DNA of 41,087 nt from Psychrobacter sp. UBA3480 (GCF_002377945.1 NZ_DFQV01000017.1:54426-95512); one strand, 5' to 3'. Numbered from the stretch's first letter, positions 29,938 through 39,477 are shown. The notes: generated by a model from the letters alone, not told the origin. Translations and numbers: made by a program.

Positions 29938-30504
29938 ATGAGCGACTGGGATTTTTTATACGATATGCATCAAGAGGGTTATAGCCCCGACCAGATAAGA
30001 GATGCTGCTACTTGTGGATATAATCCATACGAATATAGATCATATGAATTTGACATAGACGAACTAGGTTATTCTTCTGATGATTGGAAGAAAATAGATG
30101 AATCTGTCTTCGAACCTTCAGAAATTGACCCTGAGCTAATTGTTATTTTTAATAATTTAGTCGATAACGCAGCCTCTTTCTTTAGATTAACGAATCGTTA
30201 TTTACAAATTTGGGGAGAACTCGGAGAGCTATATGCTGAAATTGAATATGGTATTAAGCGACATAAGAAACATGCACAAGGTTCTGATGGGAAGATTGGT
30301 AACGACTTTATTGAAGTAAAAACTATCTCTCCTGAAAAAAGCAATAATGAAGTTAGAGTTAAACGTGCTGGTCATTTCAATAAACTTTTAATAATAAAGA
30401 TATCTGAAGATTTTACTTTCGAAGGGCAACTTATTGCTCGAAAAAAAATCTCTAAAGGCGAAGGAAAGCATGCCAAAGTATTATGGTCACCTCGTACTGA
30501 TTGA
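29938..30504 (+). CDS. Orphan protein with a PD-(D/E)XK nuclease-like motif
   Basis: The N-terminal half (residues 1-65) is acidic with many Tyr and Asp. A helix with FFRLTNRYLQIWGELGELYAEIEYG follows. The segment after it, GSDGKIGNDFIEVKTI (D117, D123, E126, K128), resembles the D...E-x-K core of PD-(D/E)XK nucleases, with E97 or E101 as a possible extra acidic residue on the preceding helix. The C-terminal strands (VKRAGHFNKLLIIKI) fit a restriction-endonuclease-like fold. Base composition is visibly AT-richer than the neighbouring genes, which suggests transfer. AGGAAAAG precedes the ATG. It is a lone unit between two terminators. The nuclease call is inference from motif only. It could also be a non-catalytic family member. 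Confidence 0.7.
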   Translation: MSDWDFLYDMHQEGYSPDQIRDAATCGYNPYEYRSYEFDIDELGYSSDDWKKIDESVFEPSEIDPELIVIFNNLVDNAASFFRLTNRYLQIWGELGELYAEIEYGIKRHKKHAQGSDGKIGNDFIEVKTISPEKSNNEVRVKRAGHFNKLLIIKISEDFTFEGQLIARKKISKGEGKHAKVLWSPRTD

Positions 30505-30528
30505 AGCTAATATTCTCTATACCTGAAG

Positions 30529-30544
30529 AATGTACTGTAAGTAC
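30529..30544 (-). repeat. Third copy of the GTAC-N5-GTAC core motif
   Basis: On the minus strand GTACTTACAGTACATT is present. It matches the core of the two 48-bp repeats at 30713 and 39549. It lies downstream of the PD-(D/E)XK gene, facing the other repeat across the terminator at 30617-30672. Confidence 0.45.
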
Positions 30545-30616
30545 AATAGTTTTAAATTATTATTTAAATAGTACTCTATTATAATTTCTTAGAAAAAGTA
30601 GTCTAACTCCATAATG

Positions 30617-30672
30617 AAAAAGACCTTGCCACATTCTCTTATAACTCTTATAAGAAGTGACAAGGTCTTTTT
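30617..30672. terminator. Long bidirectional terminator hairpin
   Basis: AAAAAGACCTTG pairs with CAAGGTCTTTTT, and the inside continues as TTATAA/TTATAAGAAGTG with few mismatches. It lies between the 188-aa gene and fumC, which converge. Confidence 0.9.
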
Positions 30673-30712
30673 ATTTCTAAATTCTCAGTGGAACAAATAT
30701 GATGCTGCTACT

Positions 30713-30760
30713 AGAAAGACGAGGGCAAATTGTACTTATCATACATTAAGCAAGTCTGAC
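30713..30760 (+). repeat. 48-bp dispersed repeat, copy A (after fumC)
   Basis: It shares 36 of 48 positions with copy B at 39549-39596, without gaps; identical blocks are AGAAAGAC, GCAAAT, GTAC, TACATT and AGTCTGAC. It lies 30 bp past the fumC stop and 40 bp from the bidirectional terminator. Confidence 0.7.
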
Positions 30761-30790
30761 ACCGTAGCAGGTCGTTATTTTGTCTACTGC

Positions 30791-32194
30791 TTACTTAGGA
30801 TGTACCATATCAGCAGGAATGACCCACTCATCAAACTGCGCTTCAGTTAGTAGCTCTAACTCAACCGCCACTTGCTTTAAAGTTTTGTTTTCTTTATAAG
30901 CCGTCTTAGCGATTTTTGCAGCGTTTTCATAACCAACATGACGGTTCAATGACGTTACTAGCATCAATGAGTTATGCAAGAAGTCATCAATTTTGTCTTT
31001 TACTGGCTCGATACCAACGGCACAGTTTTCGTTGAAGCTGTTGCAAGCGTCGCCAAGCAGTTTGATAGACTGTAACAAGTTAAACGCGATAACTGGTTTA
31101 TACACGTTTAGCTCAAAGTTACCTGATGCGCCAGCCATGCTGATGGTTGTGTCGTTACCCATGACCTGAGCGACAACCATGGTCATTGCTTCTGACTGAG
31201 TTGGGTTTACTTTGCCTGGCATAATAGAAGAGCCTGGCTCATTTTCAGGAATCGTCAACTCGCCAAGACCACAACGAGGGCCAGATGCCAACCAACGTAC
31301 GTCGTTAGCGATTTTGTTTAGGCTACCTGCTAGTGTTTTTAGTGCGCCTGAAGCGAATACTTCTGCATCACGAGCGGCTAGTGCTTCAAATTTGTTTGGT
31401 GACGTAACGAATGGCAAGCCAGTCAAAGTCGCTAGTTGCTCAGCTGATTTTACGGCATAATCAGGATGGGCGTTTAGACCAGTACCAACCGCAGTACCAC
31501 CTAGTGGCAATTCATATAGACCTTGTAGCGCGTTGTCGATACGAGTCAATGAATGGTCAAGTTGGCTTACATAGCCGCTGAACTCTTGGCCTAAGGTCAA
31601 AGGCGTGGCGTCTTGCAAATGTGTACGACCGATTTTTACAATGCTATCGAATTCTTTGGCTTTTGCCGCTAGCGTATCGCGTAGTGCTTTTACCGCTGGA
31701 ATCAACAAGCTGTTGATTTGACGAGCAGCTGCCACACGAATCGCCGTTGGGAAGCTGTCGTTGGTAGACTGTGCATGATTCACATGGTCATTTGGGTGAA
31801 TTGGCGTATAGCTGCCACGCTCAGAACCAGCAATTTCGTTAGCACGGTTGGCCAATACTTCGTTCATGTTCATGTTTGACTGGGTGCCAGAACCTGTCTG
31901 CCATACAACCAATGGGAACTGATCGACCAGACCACCATTGATGATTTCGTCAGCGGCTTGTACGATGAGATCACGCTTGTCGCCTTCGATACGCTCTAAG
32001 CTTGCATTGGTAATCGCAGCGGCTTTTTTGACCAGTGCCATCGCTTCAATCATTGGACGCGGCAAAGTCTCGCCACCGATTTTGAAGTTTTCGCGGCTAC
32101 GCTGAGTTTGCGCACCCCAATAAGCGTCAGCTGGGACTTCTACGTTGCCCATGGTGTCTTTTTCGGTACGAGTTGCCTGATTCTGTGTCGACAT
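30791..32194 (-). CDS. fumC: Fumarate hydratase, class II
   Basis: It hydrates fumarate to malate in the citric acid cycle, without an iron-sulfur cluster. Blocks: [16 protein letters not shown] at the start, [53 protein letters not shown], the family signature [13 protein letters not shown], and [15 protein letters not shown]. The 467 residues match the family. ATG 32194 has an AGAGGGTAG ribosome binding site upstream. The repeat (copy A) and a terminator follow the stop codon. It is a single gene, opposite to fau upstream. Confidence 0.97.
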   Translation of the reverse strand: MSTQNQATRTEKDTMGNVEVPADAYWGAQTQRSRENFKIGGETLPRPMIEAMALVKKAAAITNASLERIEGDKRDLIVQAADEIINGGLVDQFPLVVWQTGSGTQSNMNMNEVLANRANEIAGSERGSYTPIHPNDHVNHAQSTNDSFPTAIRVAAARQINSLLIPAVKALRDTLAAKAKEFDSIVKIGRTHLQDATPLTLGQEFSGYVSQLDHSLTRIDNALQGLYELPLGGTAVGTGLNAHPDYAVKSAEQLATLTGLPFVTSPNKFEALAARDAEVFASGALKTLAGSLNKIANDVRWLASGPRCGLGELTIPENEPGSSIMPGKVNPTQSEAMTMVVAQVMGNDTTISMAGASGNFELNVYKPVIAFNLLQSIKLLGDACNSFNENCAVGIEPVKDKIDDFLHNSLMLVTSLNRHVGYENAAKIAKTAYKENKTLKQVAVELELLTEAQFDEWVIPADMVHPK

Positions 32195-32352
32195 AACTAC
32201 CCTCTTTACTGGTTTGTTGTTAAATAACTGAACGATAAAAAGTGCAACAACTGCTGCACATAAACGGAAATACGATGTAAAGTGGCGTTATGATAGCATG
32301 ACTAGGACGTGTTGAATATTCACAAATAGCCTTGAGCGATGCCTAAGAACGA

Positions 32353-33132
32353 ATGTCTAAAAACGTCTGTCACCACCAATCTGATACTTCATTGGATAAG
32401 ATATCTATGCACTCTAAAATTATGCACTCTGAAACCATGCACCCCAAACCAATACGGCCTGAGCATAATAGGCTTGATTCAAATAATGGTGACTCAAAAA
32501 ATACTGAAACATCTGAATCTGTCATTAGCAATCCGCCTAGACTACACTTTACTCGCCAACGCCGTCAGTTGAGCGATGGAGAACGTAGACAACTTGCTCA
32601 GTCTGCAAGCTTGCATCTATCTAAGCTACAGCAGCGATTGCCCACACATGCGCGCATTGGACTATATTACGATGGCTTTGGTGAGCTACCTACCCAGCCA
32701 CTATTGGATTGGTGTCAACGCTTAGGCTATTTTCCTTATTTGCCAGTTGTTGGTTCACTTGGTCGTACTAGCAATGGCAATGATGATAAACACCTGCGCT
32801 TTGTACCTGTTTATCACTCAAAATTACTCAACATACCGACGCGTATCCATCGGTTAGGTATGAAGCAAAACCATCATCGCCGTCTACTTTGGGCGCGCGA
32901 ATTGGATGTCATTATCTGCCCACTGGTGGCGGTCGACATAAACGGCAACCGTATGGGCATGGGTGGCGGGTTTTATGATACAACGCTTGGAAAAATCTAT
33001 CGGTCAGGGGCCAAGAAACCATTAAAAATTGGCTGGTGTTATGATTTCCAAGTAGTAGAACAATTACAACGGCAGCCTTGGGATGTGCCATTAGATGGCT
33101 TAATTACGCCAAGCGGCATAAGGTGGTTTTGA
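32353..33132 (+). CDS. 5-formyltetrahydrofolate cyclo-ligase
   Basis: It converts 5-formyl-THF to 5,10-methenyl-THF using ATP and so returns folate to the active pool. The conserved core is residues 65-259: RQRRQLSDGERRQLA near the start, IGLYYDGFGELPT, LPVV, ICPLVAVDINGNRMGMGGGFYDTTLG (the family GMGGGFYD signature) and IGWCYDFQ. The first 60 or so residues are a polar His/Ser/Asn-rich extension containing an Met-His-Ser type triplication (MHSKIMHSETMHPKP), encoded by a short direct repeat. The start is uncertain: ATG 32353 is the outer choice and ATG 32407 is inside. Its stop overlaps the start of the next gene (TGATG). The usual neighbours (6S RNA, zapA) are not seen here. Confidence 0.9.
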   Translation: MSKNVCHHQSDTSLDKISMHSKIMHSETMHPKPIRPEHNRLDSNNGDSKNTETSESVISNPPRLHFTRQRRQLSDGERRQLAQSASLHLSKLQQRLPTHARIGLYYDGFGELPTQPLLDWCQRLGYFPYLPVVGSLGRTSNGNDDKHLRFVPVYHSKLLNIPTRIHRLGMKQNHHRRLLWARELDVIICPLVAVDINGNRMGMGGGFYDTTLGKIYRSGAKKPLKIGWCYDFQVVEQLQRQPWDVPLDGLITPSGIRWF

Positions 33133-33383
33133 TGAAAGATGATAAGCAAGCGATGGATGCTAACTCTAGCGCTGCTGATTCCATTGCAGACAGTGTGGAT
33201 GAATATTTGCAAACATTAGGCAACGAGGACGCTAGAGAGCAACGCTACTACAGTCAAGAACAGCCCTTTAGTGCTGATGAGATGACACGGCTCGTCAATG
33301 AAGAACGCTTAAATGAACTGCTAGCGCAAAGCGATGCGTTTTTGAGTACTTTGAATGGTGAGATAAAAGATTTTGATGAATAA
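33132..33383 (+). CDS. Small conserved-looking hypothetical protein (83 aa), coupled to the cyclo-ligase
   Basis: The ATG at 33132 overlaps the stop of the preceding gene (TGATG), so translation is probably coupled; AAGGTGG lies upstream within the cyclo-ligase end. The product is acidic and helical, with a Glu/Gln-rich region (PFSADEMTRLVNEERLNELLAQSDAFL) likely to form a helix pair. There is no signal or membrane segment. I do not recognise the family. Confidence 0.8.
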   Translation: MKDDKQAMDANSSAADSIADSVDEYLQTLGNEDAREQRYYSQEQPFSADEMTRLVNEERLNELLAQSDAFLSTLNGEIKDFDE

Positions 33384-33505
33384 CACATATATAACTGATA
33401 GAGCACAATTTGAAGAAACGCGGTTATAGAGTGGTTTGATTTGATCGACGCTTGCTTTTTATTGCCAAACTATTGTTTCTACATGGCCTATAAATTATAC
33501 TTATC

Positions 33506-33524
33506 GCAAATAATTATCATTACA
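33506..33524. promoter_or_regulatory. Fur-box-like site
   Basis: GCAAATAATTATCATTACA matches 13 of 19 positions of the classical Fur consensus. It lies 11 bp upstream of the 33535 gene start. AT-rich sequence makes such matches common, so this is weak. Confidence 0.25.
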
Positions 33525-33534
33525 TTATAGGTCG

Positions 33535-33957
33535 TTGATCGTGGACAAAGTAAAAAAAGAGTTTATGTCGCCCGCTTCGCTACAAGTTTGTTTTTATCTG
33601 TTCGTGCTATTACTCTTGGCCACGCCTGCGGCTTATATTTATGATTACAACGGCTTTGATTTCGTTGAACTAAGAACCTTTTTGCTAGCGCTTGCAGCAT
33701 TTTATACCTTCGCGCTTAGCACCCATATTGAAATACGTCATATAAAGCCCTTTAGCAGCACATCTTTTCTACGTTTTTTGGTTCCTATATCTCAATGCTT
33801 TTCTTTTATTCTGCTGTCTTTGTTTGCGTTGGCTATTGTTGAATACATCAATGGTGATTTGAGACTAGATCGTGTTTATGACCCCTTCATTACGCTGTTT
33901 TTCGTATACCTGTTGCGCAAAAATATAGAAAGTATAAAGCAAGATATCGGTACTTAA
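33535..33957 (+). CDS. Small integral membrane protein (140 aa)
   Basis: There are about four hydrophobic helices: residues 15-36 (LQVCFYLFVLLLLATPAAYIY), 46-62 (LRTFLLALAAFYTFALS), 79-104 (LVPISQCFSFILLSLFALAIVEYI) and near 117-127. The loops are short and the C-terminus is polar (KNIESIKQDIGT). DUF2975-type small membrane proteins have a similar layout, but I cannot make that call by eye. The start is TTG 33535 or GTG 33541; neither has a strong ribosome binding site, and a Fur-like site lies just upstream. A terminator follows. Confidence 0.7.
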   Translation: MIVDKVKKEFMSPASLQVCFYLFVLLLLATPAAYIYDYNGFDFVELRTFLLALAAFYTFALSTHIEIRHIKPFSSTSFLRFLVPISQCFSFILLSLFALAIVEYINGDLRLDRVYDPFITLFFVYLLRKNIESIKQDIGT

Positions 33958-34002
33958 GATAACCGTCTAATTTAATTATTCTAACAGTCCTATAACTAAT
34001 GC

Positions 34003-34036
34003 AAAAAAAAGACGCTTACCGATAAGCGTCTTTTTT
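34003..34036. terminator. Bidirectional intrinsic terminator
   Basis: AAAAAAGACGCTTA pairs with TAAGCGTCTTTTTT around the tetraloop CCGA. It lies between convergent genes ending at 33957 and 34077. Confidence 0.95.
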
Positions 34037-34076
34037 GTTGGGTACTTGGATTGATTTAAAGGGCTGACCAAATCAC

Positions 34077-35438
34077 CTACAACACCATCGCTGCAATCCA
34101 ACCAAATGCCAGTAGCGGAATATTGTAATGCAAAAATGTTGGTATCACACTGTCTTTGATATGGTCATGTTGACCGTCGATGTTTAGACCAGAGGTTGGC
34201 CCCAATGTCGAATCTGACGCAGGCGAACCCGCATCTCCAAGTGCGCCAGCCGTACCGATAATCGCCACAGTAGCCAACGGCGAGAACCCTAATGAAATAC
34301 ACAGCGGCACATAAATCGCAGCCAAAATAGGAATGGTCGAAAATGACGAACCAATACCCATGGTCACAATCAAACCGATTAGTAGCATAATAAATGCCGC
34401 CATCGCTTTATTACCAGCGAACAGTGACGCTGCCCCATCGACCAATGGCTGAATCTGCTCAGTCGCTTTCATTACTTCAGCGAAGCCCTGCGCGGTAATC
34501 ATAATAAAGCCAATCATCGCCATCAGCTTGATACCGTCATTAAAGACGCCATCAGCATCACGCCACTTCACCACGCCGGTCGCCATAAACACACCGAAGC
34601 CAAACATTGAGCCAAGTAGTAGCGAGTCGGTGTATAACTGCACCACAAAAGCAGTCACGATAGCAGCCAGTGCAACCAGTGTCTTTAGCTTGCTTTGCGA
34701 CTGTGCACCAGCGGCAGTTTTGCTTAAGGCATCGCCTTCTACTACGGCATCATGCGCTTGCTGATCTATCGCAATCTGCTGATATGCGCGTGGCTTACGG
34801 TAGCTGATAAATACAGCAACCAGTAAACCAATTAGCATACCCAATGCAGGAATCGCCATGGCTTGCACCACAGAAATATTAGCAACATCAATGCCCGCTT
34901 CACCCACGTTTTTTAGCATAATCTGATTGAGATAGATATCACCAAAGCCATAAGGAATAAACATATAGGTGGTGACCAGTCCAAACGTAATCAGACAAGC
35001 AATCAGGCGTCTATCAATCTGCATGCGATTGAATGCTAGTAGTAATGGCGGTACCAGTAGCGGAATAAAGGCAATATGAATAGGGATTAAGTTTTGGCTA
35101 AAGCAGCTCATGGTAATGAGGCCTGCAAACAGCATGTACTTAATCATGCCACTCGTACCAGCAGCATCAATACGCTTGATGACCGCGCCTGCCAATGACT
35201 GCGGCAAACCTGAATGAGCAATCGCTACCGCAAACGCCCCAAGCAGTGCATACGACAGCGCAATCTCTGCGCCATTACGGATGCCTTCTTGAAAAGCATT
35301 AAGCGTATCAGTAATACCAAGCCCTGCCAGCAGTCCACCTGCCAGCGCGCCGATTAATAAACTGAGCACCACGTGCACTCGCGAAAGTGACAGTCCTAGC
35401 ATAATAATAACTGCTAGCAATACTGCATTGATGGCCAT
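34077..35438 (-). CDS. Ion/amino-acid transporter of the Na+/H+ antiporter superfamily (COG2056, YuiF-like)
   Basis: The 453 residues form about 11-12 hydrophobic helices. The start MAINAVLLAVIIMLGLSLSRVHVVLSLLIGALAGGLL is typical of the family. Later segments include LGAFAVAIAHSGLPQSLAGAVI, CFSQNLIPIHIAFIPLLVPPLL, the SSFSTIPILAAIYVPL stretch and TAGALGDAGSPASDSTLGPTSGLN, near the C-terminus. Members are annotated as Na+/H+ antiporters, and some are linked to amino-acid transport, so the substrate is open. The start ATG 35438 has AAGGGG upstream. It stands alone, with its own terminator. Confidence 0.82.
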   Translation of the reverse strand: MAINAVLLAVIIMLGLSLSRVHVVLSLLIGALAGGLLAGLGITDTLNAFQEGIRNGAEIALSYALLGAFAVAIAHSGLPQSLAGAVIKRIDAAGTSGMIKYMLFAGLITMSCFSQNLIPIHIAFIPLLVPPLLLAFNRMQIDRRLIACLITFGLVTTYMFIPYGFGDIYLNQIMLKNVGEAGIDVANISVVQAMAIPALGMLIGLLVAVFISYRKPRAYQQIAIDQQAHDAVVEGDALSKTAAGAQSQSKLKTLVALAAIVTAFVVQLYTDSLLLGSMFGFGVFMATGVVKWRDADGVFNDGIKLMAMIGFIMITAQGFAEVMKATEQIQPLVDGAASLFAGNKAMAAFIMLLIGLIVTMGIGSSFSTIPILAAIYVPLCISLGFSPLATVAIIGTAGALGDAGSPASDSTLGPTSGLNIDGQHDHIKDSVIPTFLHYNIPLLAFGWIAAMVL

Positions 35439-35883
35439 GTGTTGCCCCTTGTTCTTTATACTTTGGTCTTAATGAGACCTATGAATATTGAAACTAATGA
35501 ATATCGCCCTGTTGTCTAAAACGTCTCAATATGAGAGCCTGTTTTAGACGCGCGCCAGTTTACCTTATTTTGGGTATAAAGCCTACGCATAGAACCGATT
35601 AGGCATCAATACAGACAGCCAAATGCTACCTATACATTCAAACCTTCTTCTCTAATTTCTGACTGTCTTTATCATTTATAGACCAGTCATAGACCATTCA
35701 TACTCCTGACGACATATCATTACCGACGTTAATGCCGTCGTTTACTGGGCGCTCAGACAACTATTTAACAAAGATAAGCAGACGACTTCACCAATCAGCC
35801 TTGCAATTTTTTTCGTGAGCACCATTTATCTAAACATGAACCACGAACTTGACTTTACAAGTCTGGGGAACGAGGAAAAACAT
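35439..35883. other. Intergenic and leader region upstream of lon
   Basis: This 445-bp stretch lies between the divergent transporter and lon. A small dyad CGACG-N7-CGTCG (about 35729-35745) is the only structure seen. I did not find a convincing sigma-32 heat-shock promoter by eye. Confidence 0.4.
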
Positions 35884-38487
35884 ATGAGTGAACATAATAT
35901 TGATAAAGACAACATCGACATCGATGTATCATCTGCCCTGAACACTGACACGACGTCTGATGTAAATACTAACACTGACGCTAATATCAGTGCTGACGCG
36001 AATAATGAGACAGAAAGCTCATCTACGGATGCGTCAAATGCCTCATCCAACGCTGTCAAAGACAATGAAGATGAAAGCTATCTGCCACTGCTAGCATTAC
36101 GAGACGTCGTCGTCTATCCACACATGCAGATTGCATTGTTTGTGGGACGTGCGCCATCGGTGAAAGCGGTTGAGCTGGCACAAGCTGAGTATGGCAACAA
36201 AGTACTGGTAGTCGCGCAAAAAGACTCACTGACCGAAGATATTGATCAAGGTAACTTGTATCAGTACGGTACAGTGTGTCGCATCGTCAGCACCATGCCA
36301 CATGACAGCGACGAGAACTGCATTAAAGTATTGATCGAAGGTCAATACCGCGCTCGTGTTGATAATATAGAAGGCCATGACGATTTATTGATGGCAAGAT
36401 TTGAACGTGCCGACCTTGATGTCAGCATGGATGAAAGCCAACAGAAAAATACGATTCAAGCATTAACTACATTATTCGAAAGCTATGCAGATGCGCGACT
36501 TCGCAATGCACGTGAGCTGACTCGTGTGGCCAAACGTATTGACGACTTGCTTGAGTTGGTTTATTTCATCTCAACTCGTGTGTCGATGGACCTTGATATC
36601 AAACAGTCTTTCCTAGAAGAAGACGATATCAAAACGCATATCAATACTTTGACTGAATATCTGGTCAAGCAAAGTGCTGAGCAAAACATCGAGCAGGATA
36701 TCCAAGATGCTGTCCGTCAGCAAATGGAAGACAATCAGCGCGAATACTTCTTAAATGAAAAGATGAAAGCCATCAAAAATGAGCTGTCAGATATGAATGA
36801 CGGCGCGTTCGATGGTGAAGATGATGTGGCTGAGCTAGAGCAGCGTTTAGAAGATGCTGACTTGCCAGAAGACGTGCGCAAAAAAGCTGAGCAAGAGTTT
36901 AAAAAGCTCAAAATGATGCCACCTGCATCAAGCGAATCATCAGTGGTACGCAACTATATCGAATGGATCTTGGACACGCCGTGGAATGCGACGACTAAAG
37001 TATCTATCAATTTAGACAAAGCGAAGACGGTATTAGACGAAGACCATTACGGTCTACAAGATGTAAAAGACCGTATCTTAGAATATCTCGCTGTGCAATC
37101 ACGGGTGAAGAAACTTCGTGGTCCGATTCTATGTCTCGTCGGTCCTCCAGGTGTCGGTAAAACCTCGTTGGGTGAATCAATTGCCCGTGCCACTGGTCGT
37201 AAGTTTGTGCGTATGGCACTTGGTGGCGTACGTGATGAAGCAGAAATTCGTGGTCATCGCCGTACTTATATCGGTGCAATGCCAGGTAAAATCGTTCAGT
37301 CATTGGCAAAAGTAGAAGTCAAAAACCCGCTGTTCTTATTGGATGAAATCGATAAGATGGCGCAAGACTTCCGCGGTGATCCAGCATCAGCATTGCTTGA
37401 AGTATTGGATCCATCACAGAACGATACATTTAACGACCATTATCTAGATATGGACTTAGATTTATCACAAGTGATGTTTATCTGTACTGCCAACAGCATG
37501 GATATTCCGCCTGCACTGCTTGACCGTATGGAAGTCATTCGTCTGCCAGGTTATACCGAAGAAGAAAAGGTCAATATCGCACAGAAATACCTAGTACCAA
37601 AAGCGATTAAGCAAAATGGTCTCAAAGAAGGTGAAATTGAGATTGTTGAAGCAGCATTGCATAGCATCGTGCGTAGCTATACGCGTGAAGCAGGTGTGCG
37701 TAACCTTGAGCGTGAAGTAAATAAAATCTGCCGTAAAGTGGTTCGCGGTTCGGTTGAAACTCATGGTGCTCGCGCTCCGAAAAAAGCAGAACGTCAGCTA
37801 GTGACGGTCGATGACAAGAACATCGATGACTATCTAGGTGTGCATCAGTATGACTATGGTCTGGCTGAAGAAGAGCCTGAGATTGGTCGTATTACTGGTC
37901 TTGCATGGACTCAGGTCGGCGGTGAGCTATTGACCATCGAAGCGGTCGGTATGAAAGGTAAAGGCGAGCTTAGCTTTACCGGTTCACTCGGCGATGTGAT
38001 GAAAGAGTCGATTCGCGCGGCTATGAGTGTGGTTCGTGCTCGCGGTGATAGCTTAGGCATTGATTACGAGACGTTTAAAACAACAGACGTCCATGTGCAT
38101 ATGCCAGAAGGCGCCACGCCAAAAGACGGCCCATCTGCTGGTGGTGCACTGACGACAGCGCTAGTCTCTGCATTGACAGGTATCGCTATCCGTCCAGATA
38201 TTGCGATGACAGGTGAGATTACCTTACGCGGTAAGATATTACGCATCGGCGGCCTTAAAGAGAAATTGCTGGCGGCACATCGCGGCGGTATCAAGCACGT
38301 CTTAATCCCAGCGACTAATGAGCGTGATCTGGCTGATATCCCTGATAACGTGAAAGAAGGCCTAACCATTCAGCCAGTTGCTACGATTGAAGAAATCTTA
38401 AAGGTTGCTTTGGTGAGTATGCCAACACCAATCAAACCTGCCAAAGTGACCGTTGATAAAACCTCTGGTAAAGCACTGCATAATTAA
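35884..38487 (+). CDS. lon: ATP-dependent protease La (Lon)
   Basis: This is a hexameric AAA+ serine protease that removes misfolded and regulatory proteins. The start is ATG 35884 (867 residues), with GAGG 9 nt upstream; the frame is open 69 bases earlier. Residues 1-60 are an Asp/Asn/Thr/Ser-rich, low-complexity extension. The substrate domain opens at LPLLALRDVVVYPHM. The ATPase has Walker A GPPGVGKTSLGESIA (from about 420) and Walker B LFLLDEIDKM. The protease domain has catalytic Ser S751 (PKDGPSAGG) and Lys K794 (GLKEKLLAAHRGG), the standard dyad at a spacing of 43. A terminator follows. clpX and hupB, frequent neighbours elsewhere, are absent. Confidence 0.97.
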   Translation: MSEHNIDKDNIDIDVSSALNTDTTSDVNTNTDANISADANNETESSSTDASNASSNAVKDNEDESYLPLLALRDVVVYPHMQIALFVGRAPSVKAVELAQAEYGNKVLVVAQKDSLTEDIDQGNLYQYGTVCRIVSTMPHDSDENCIKVLIEGQYRARVDNIEGHDDLLMARFERADLDVSMDESQQKNTIQALTTLFESYADARLRNARELTRVAKRIDDLLELVYFISTRVSMDLDIKQSFLEEDDIKTHINTLTEYLVKQSAEQNIEQDIQDAVRQQMEDNQREYFLNEKMKAIKNELSDMNDGAFDGEDDVAELEQRLEDADLPEDVRKKAEQEFKKLKMMPPASSESSVVRNYIEWILDTPWNATTKVSINLDKAKTVLDEDHYGLQDVKDRILEYLAVQSRVKKLRGPILCLVGPPGVGKTSLGESIARATGRKFVRMALGGVRDEAEIRGHRRTYIGAMPGKIVQSLAKVEVKNPLFLLDEIDKMAQDFRGDPASALLEVLDPSQNDTFNDHYLDMDLDLSQVMFICTANSMDIPPALLDRMEVIRLPGYTEEEKVNIAQKYLVPKAIKQNGLKEGEIEIVEAALHSIVRSYTREAGVRNLEREVNKICRKVVRGSVETHGARAPKKAERQLVTVDDKNIDDYLGVHQYDYGLAEEEPEIGRITGLAWTQVGGELLTIEAVGMKGKGELSFTGSLGDVMKESIRAAMSVVRARGDSLGIDYETFKTTDVHVHMPEGATPKDGPSAGGALTTALVSALTGIAIRPDIAMTGEITLRGKILRIGGLKEKLLAAHRGGIKHVLIPATNERDLADIPDNVKEGLTIQPVATIEEILKVALVSMPTPIKPAKVTVDKTSGKALHN

Positions 38488-38847
38488 TTGAACCTTTATT
38501 AAACTCGTCCTATAGATTAGGAAGCCGCTTATCACAATGATGGGCGGCTTTTTTTATGCCTGTTTATTGTTTATTTGCTTGCAGTTCGTAGCCTTCTTAA
38601 TAGGGTTCTCACACATTTAAAGCCATTTAATTTCAAAATTATTTATGCTACTTCGTTTTTCAAACCCATACGATACTTACATTTATTAACTGATTGTTGC
38701 GCATTTGATGAATAACTATAGAGTTAGCTTGGCTATACTGACTCCGATGTTAACGAATATTGACACCGATTTTATAGAACAATAACGATAGATATTCGTG
38801 GCTTTAATGAAGATTAAAAATAACAACTCAAACAATTGGAGATAATA
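38488..38847. other. Intergenic region between lon and sodC
   Basis: This 360-bp stretch holds the lon terminator (38522-38555) and then an AT-rich part with the sodC promoter. No small gene or other structure was noticed. Confidence 0.5.
38522..38555 (+). terminator. Intrinsic terminator after lon
   Basis: AAGCCGC pairs with GCGGCTT around a loop that itself can pair (ATCA/TGAT), followed by seven T. Confidence 0.9.
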
Positions 38848-39405
38848 ATGAATAAGACATTACTTGCAAGTACCCTATTATGCGGTTCAGCGTTAGCAAT
38901 GACTGGTTGCCAAACGGTAGAAAGCCAAATGCAAACAGGTAATCCTTTAGCACAGCCAACGCTAAAATCAACCATACAAACAGTAGATGGTAAGAAGAAA
39001 GAAGTCGGTCAAGTTTTCTTACGTCCAGTTGATGGCGGCGTCCAAGTTTACGGTAAACTCACTAACTTACAGCCAGGTAGAACTGTCTCATTACATATCC
39101 ACGAAACAGGCAGCTGTGACGTCATGGGTAAAGCAGCAGGCGGTCATTTCAACCCAGACAACAAGCCACACTCTAATCCAGATGACATGAATGGTCATGC
39201 TGGTGACTTGCCAAACTTAACTGCTAATGAAGATGGTGTTGCTACTATTAACTATGTGAATAAGAAAATCGCAGCGACTGAAGCAGGTAAATACAGCGTA
39301 AATCGTTTGGCCTTTATCGTACATGCTGGCGTTGACGACTATACCAGTCAGCCTTCAGGTAATGCAGGCGATCGTATTGGTTGCGGTATCATCGTAAAAA
39401 ACTAA
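38848..39405 (+). CDS. sodC: Cu/Zn superoxide dismutase, predicted lipoprotein
   Basis: It dismutates superoxide outside the cytosol. A signal peptide (MNKTLLASTLLCGSALAMTGC) ends in a Cys at position 21 that fits a lipobox, so the protein is probably a periplasmic lipoprotein. Cu ligands H83, H85 (LHIHETG), H100 and H159 (FIVHAGVDDY), Zn ligands H100, H108, H117 and D120 (HAGDLPNL), the disulfide pair C90 and C179, and the channel Arg R176 (GDRIGCG) are all present. From ATG 38848 it has 185 residues, with TTGGAG upstream. The gene is monocistronic with its own terminator. Confidence 0.95.
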   Translation: MNKTLLASTLLCGSALAMTGCQTVESQMQTGNPLAQPTLKSTIQTVDGKKKEVGQVFLRPVDGGVQVYGKLTNLQPGRTVSLHIHETGSCDVMGKAAGGHFNPDNKPHSNPDDMNGHAGDLPNLTANEDGVATINYVNKKIAATEAGKYSVNRLAFIVHAGVDDYTSQPSGNAGDRIGCGIIVKN

Positions 39406-39477
39406 TACTGTCCAAACCTATAGACTTAAGCTAGGTTTGCAAACGTAGAAATGGCTTAAAAGAAATCTTATAAGCAC

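Noticed and set aside
35439..35883. Heat-shock (sigma-32) promoter before lon
   Set aside because: No clear -35 and -10 pair was found.
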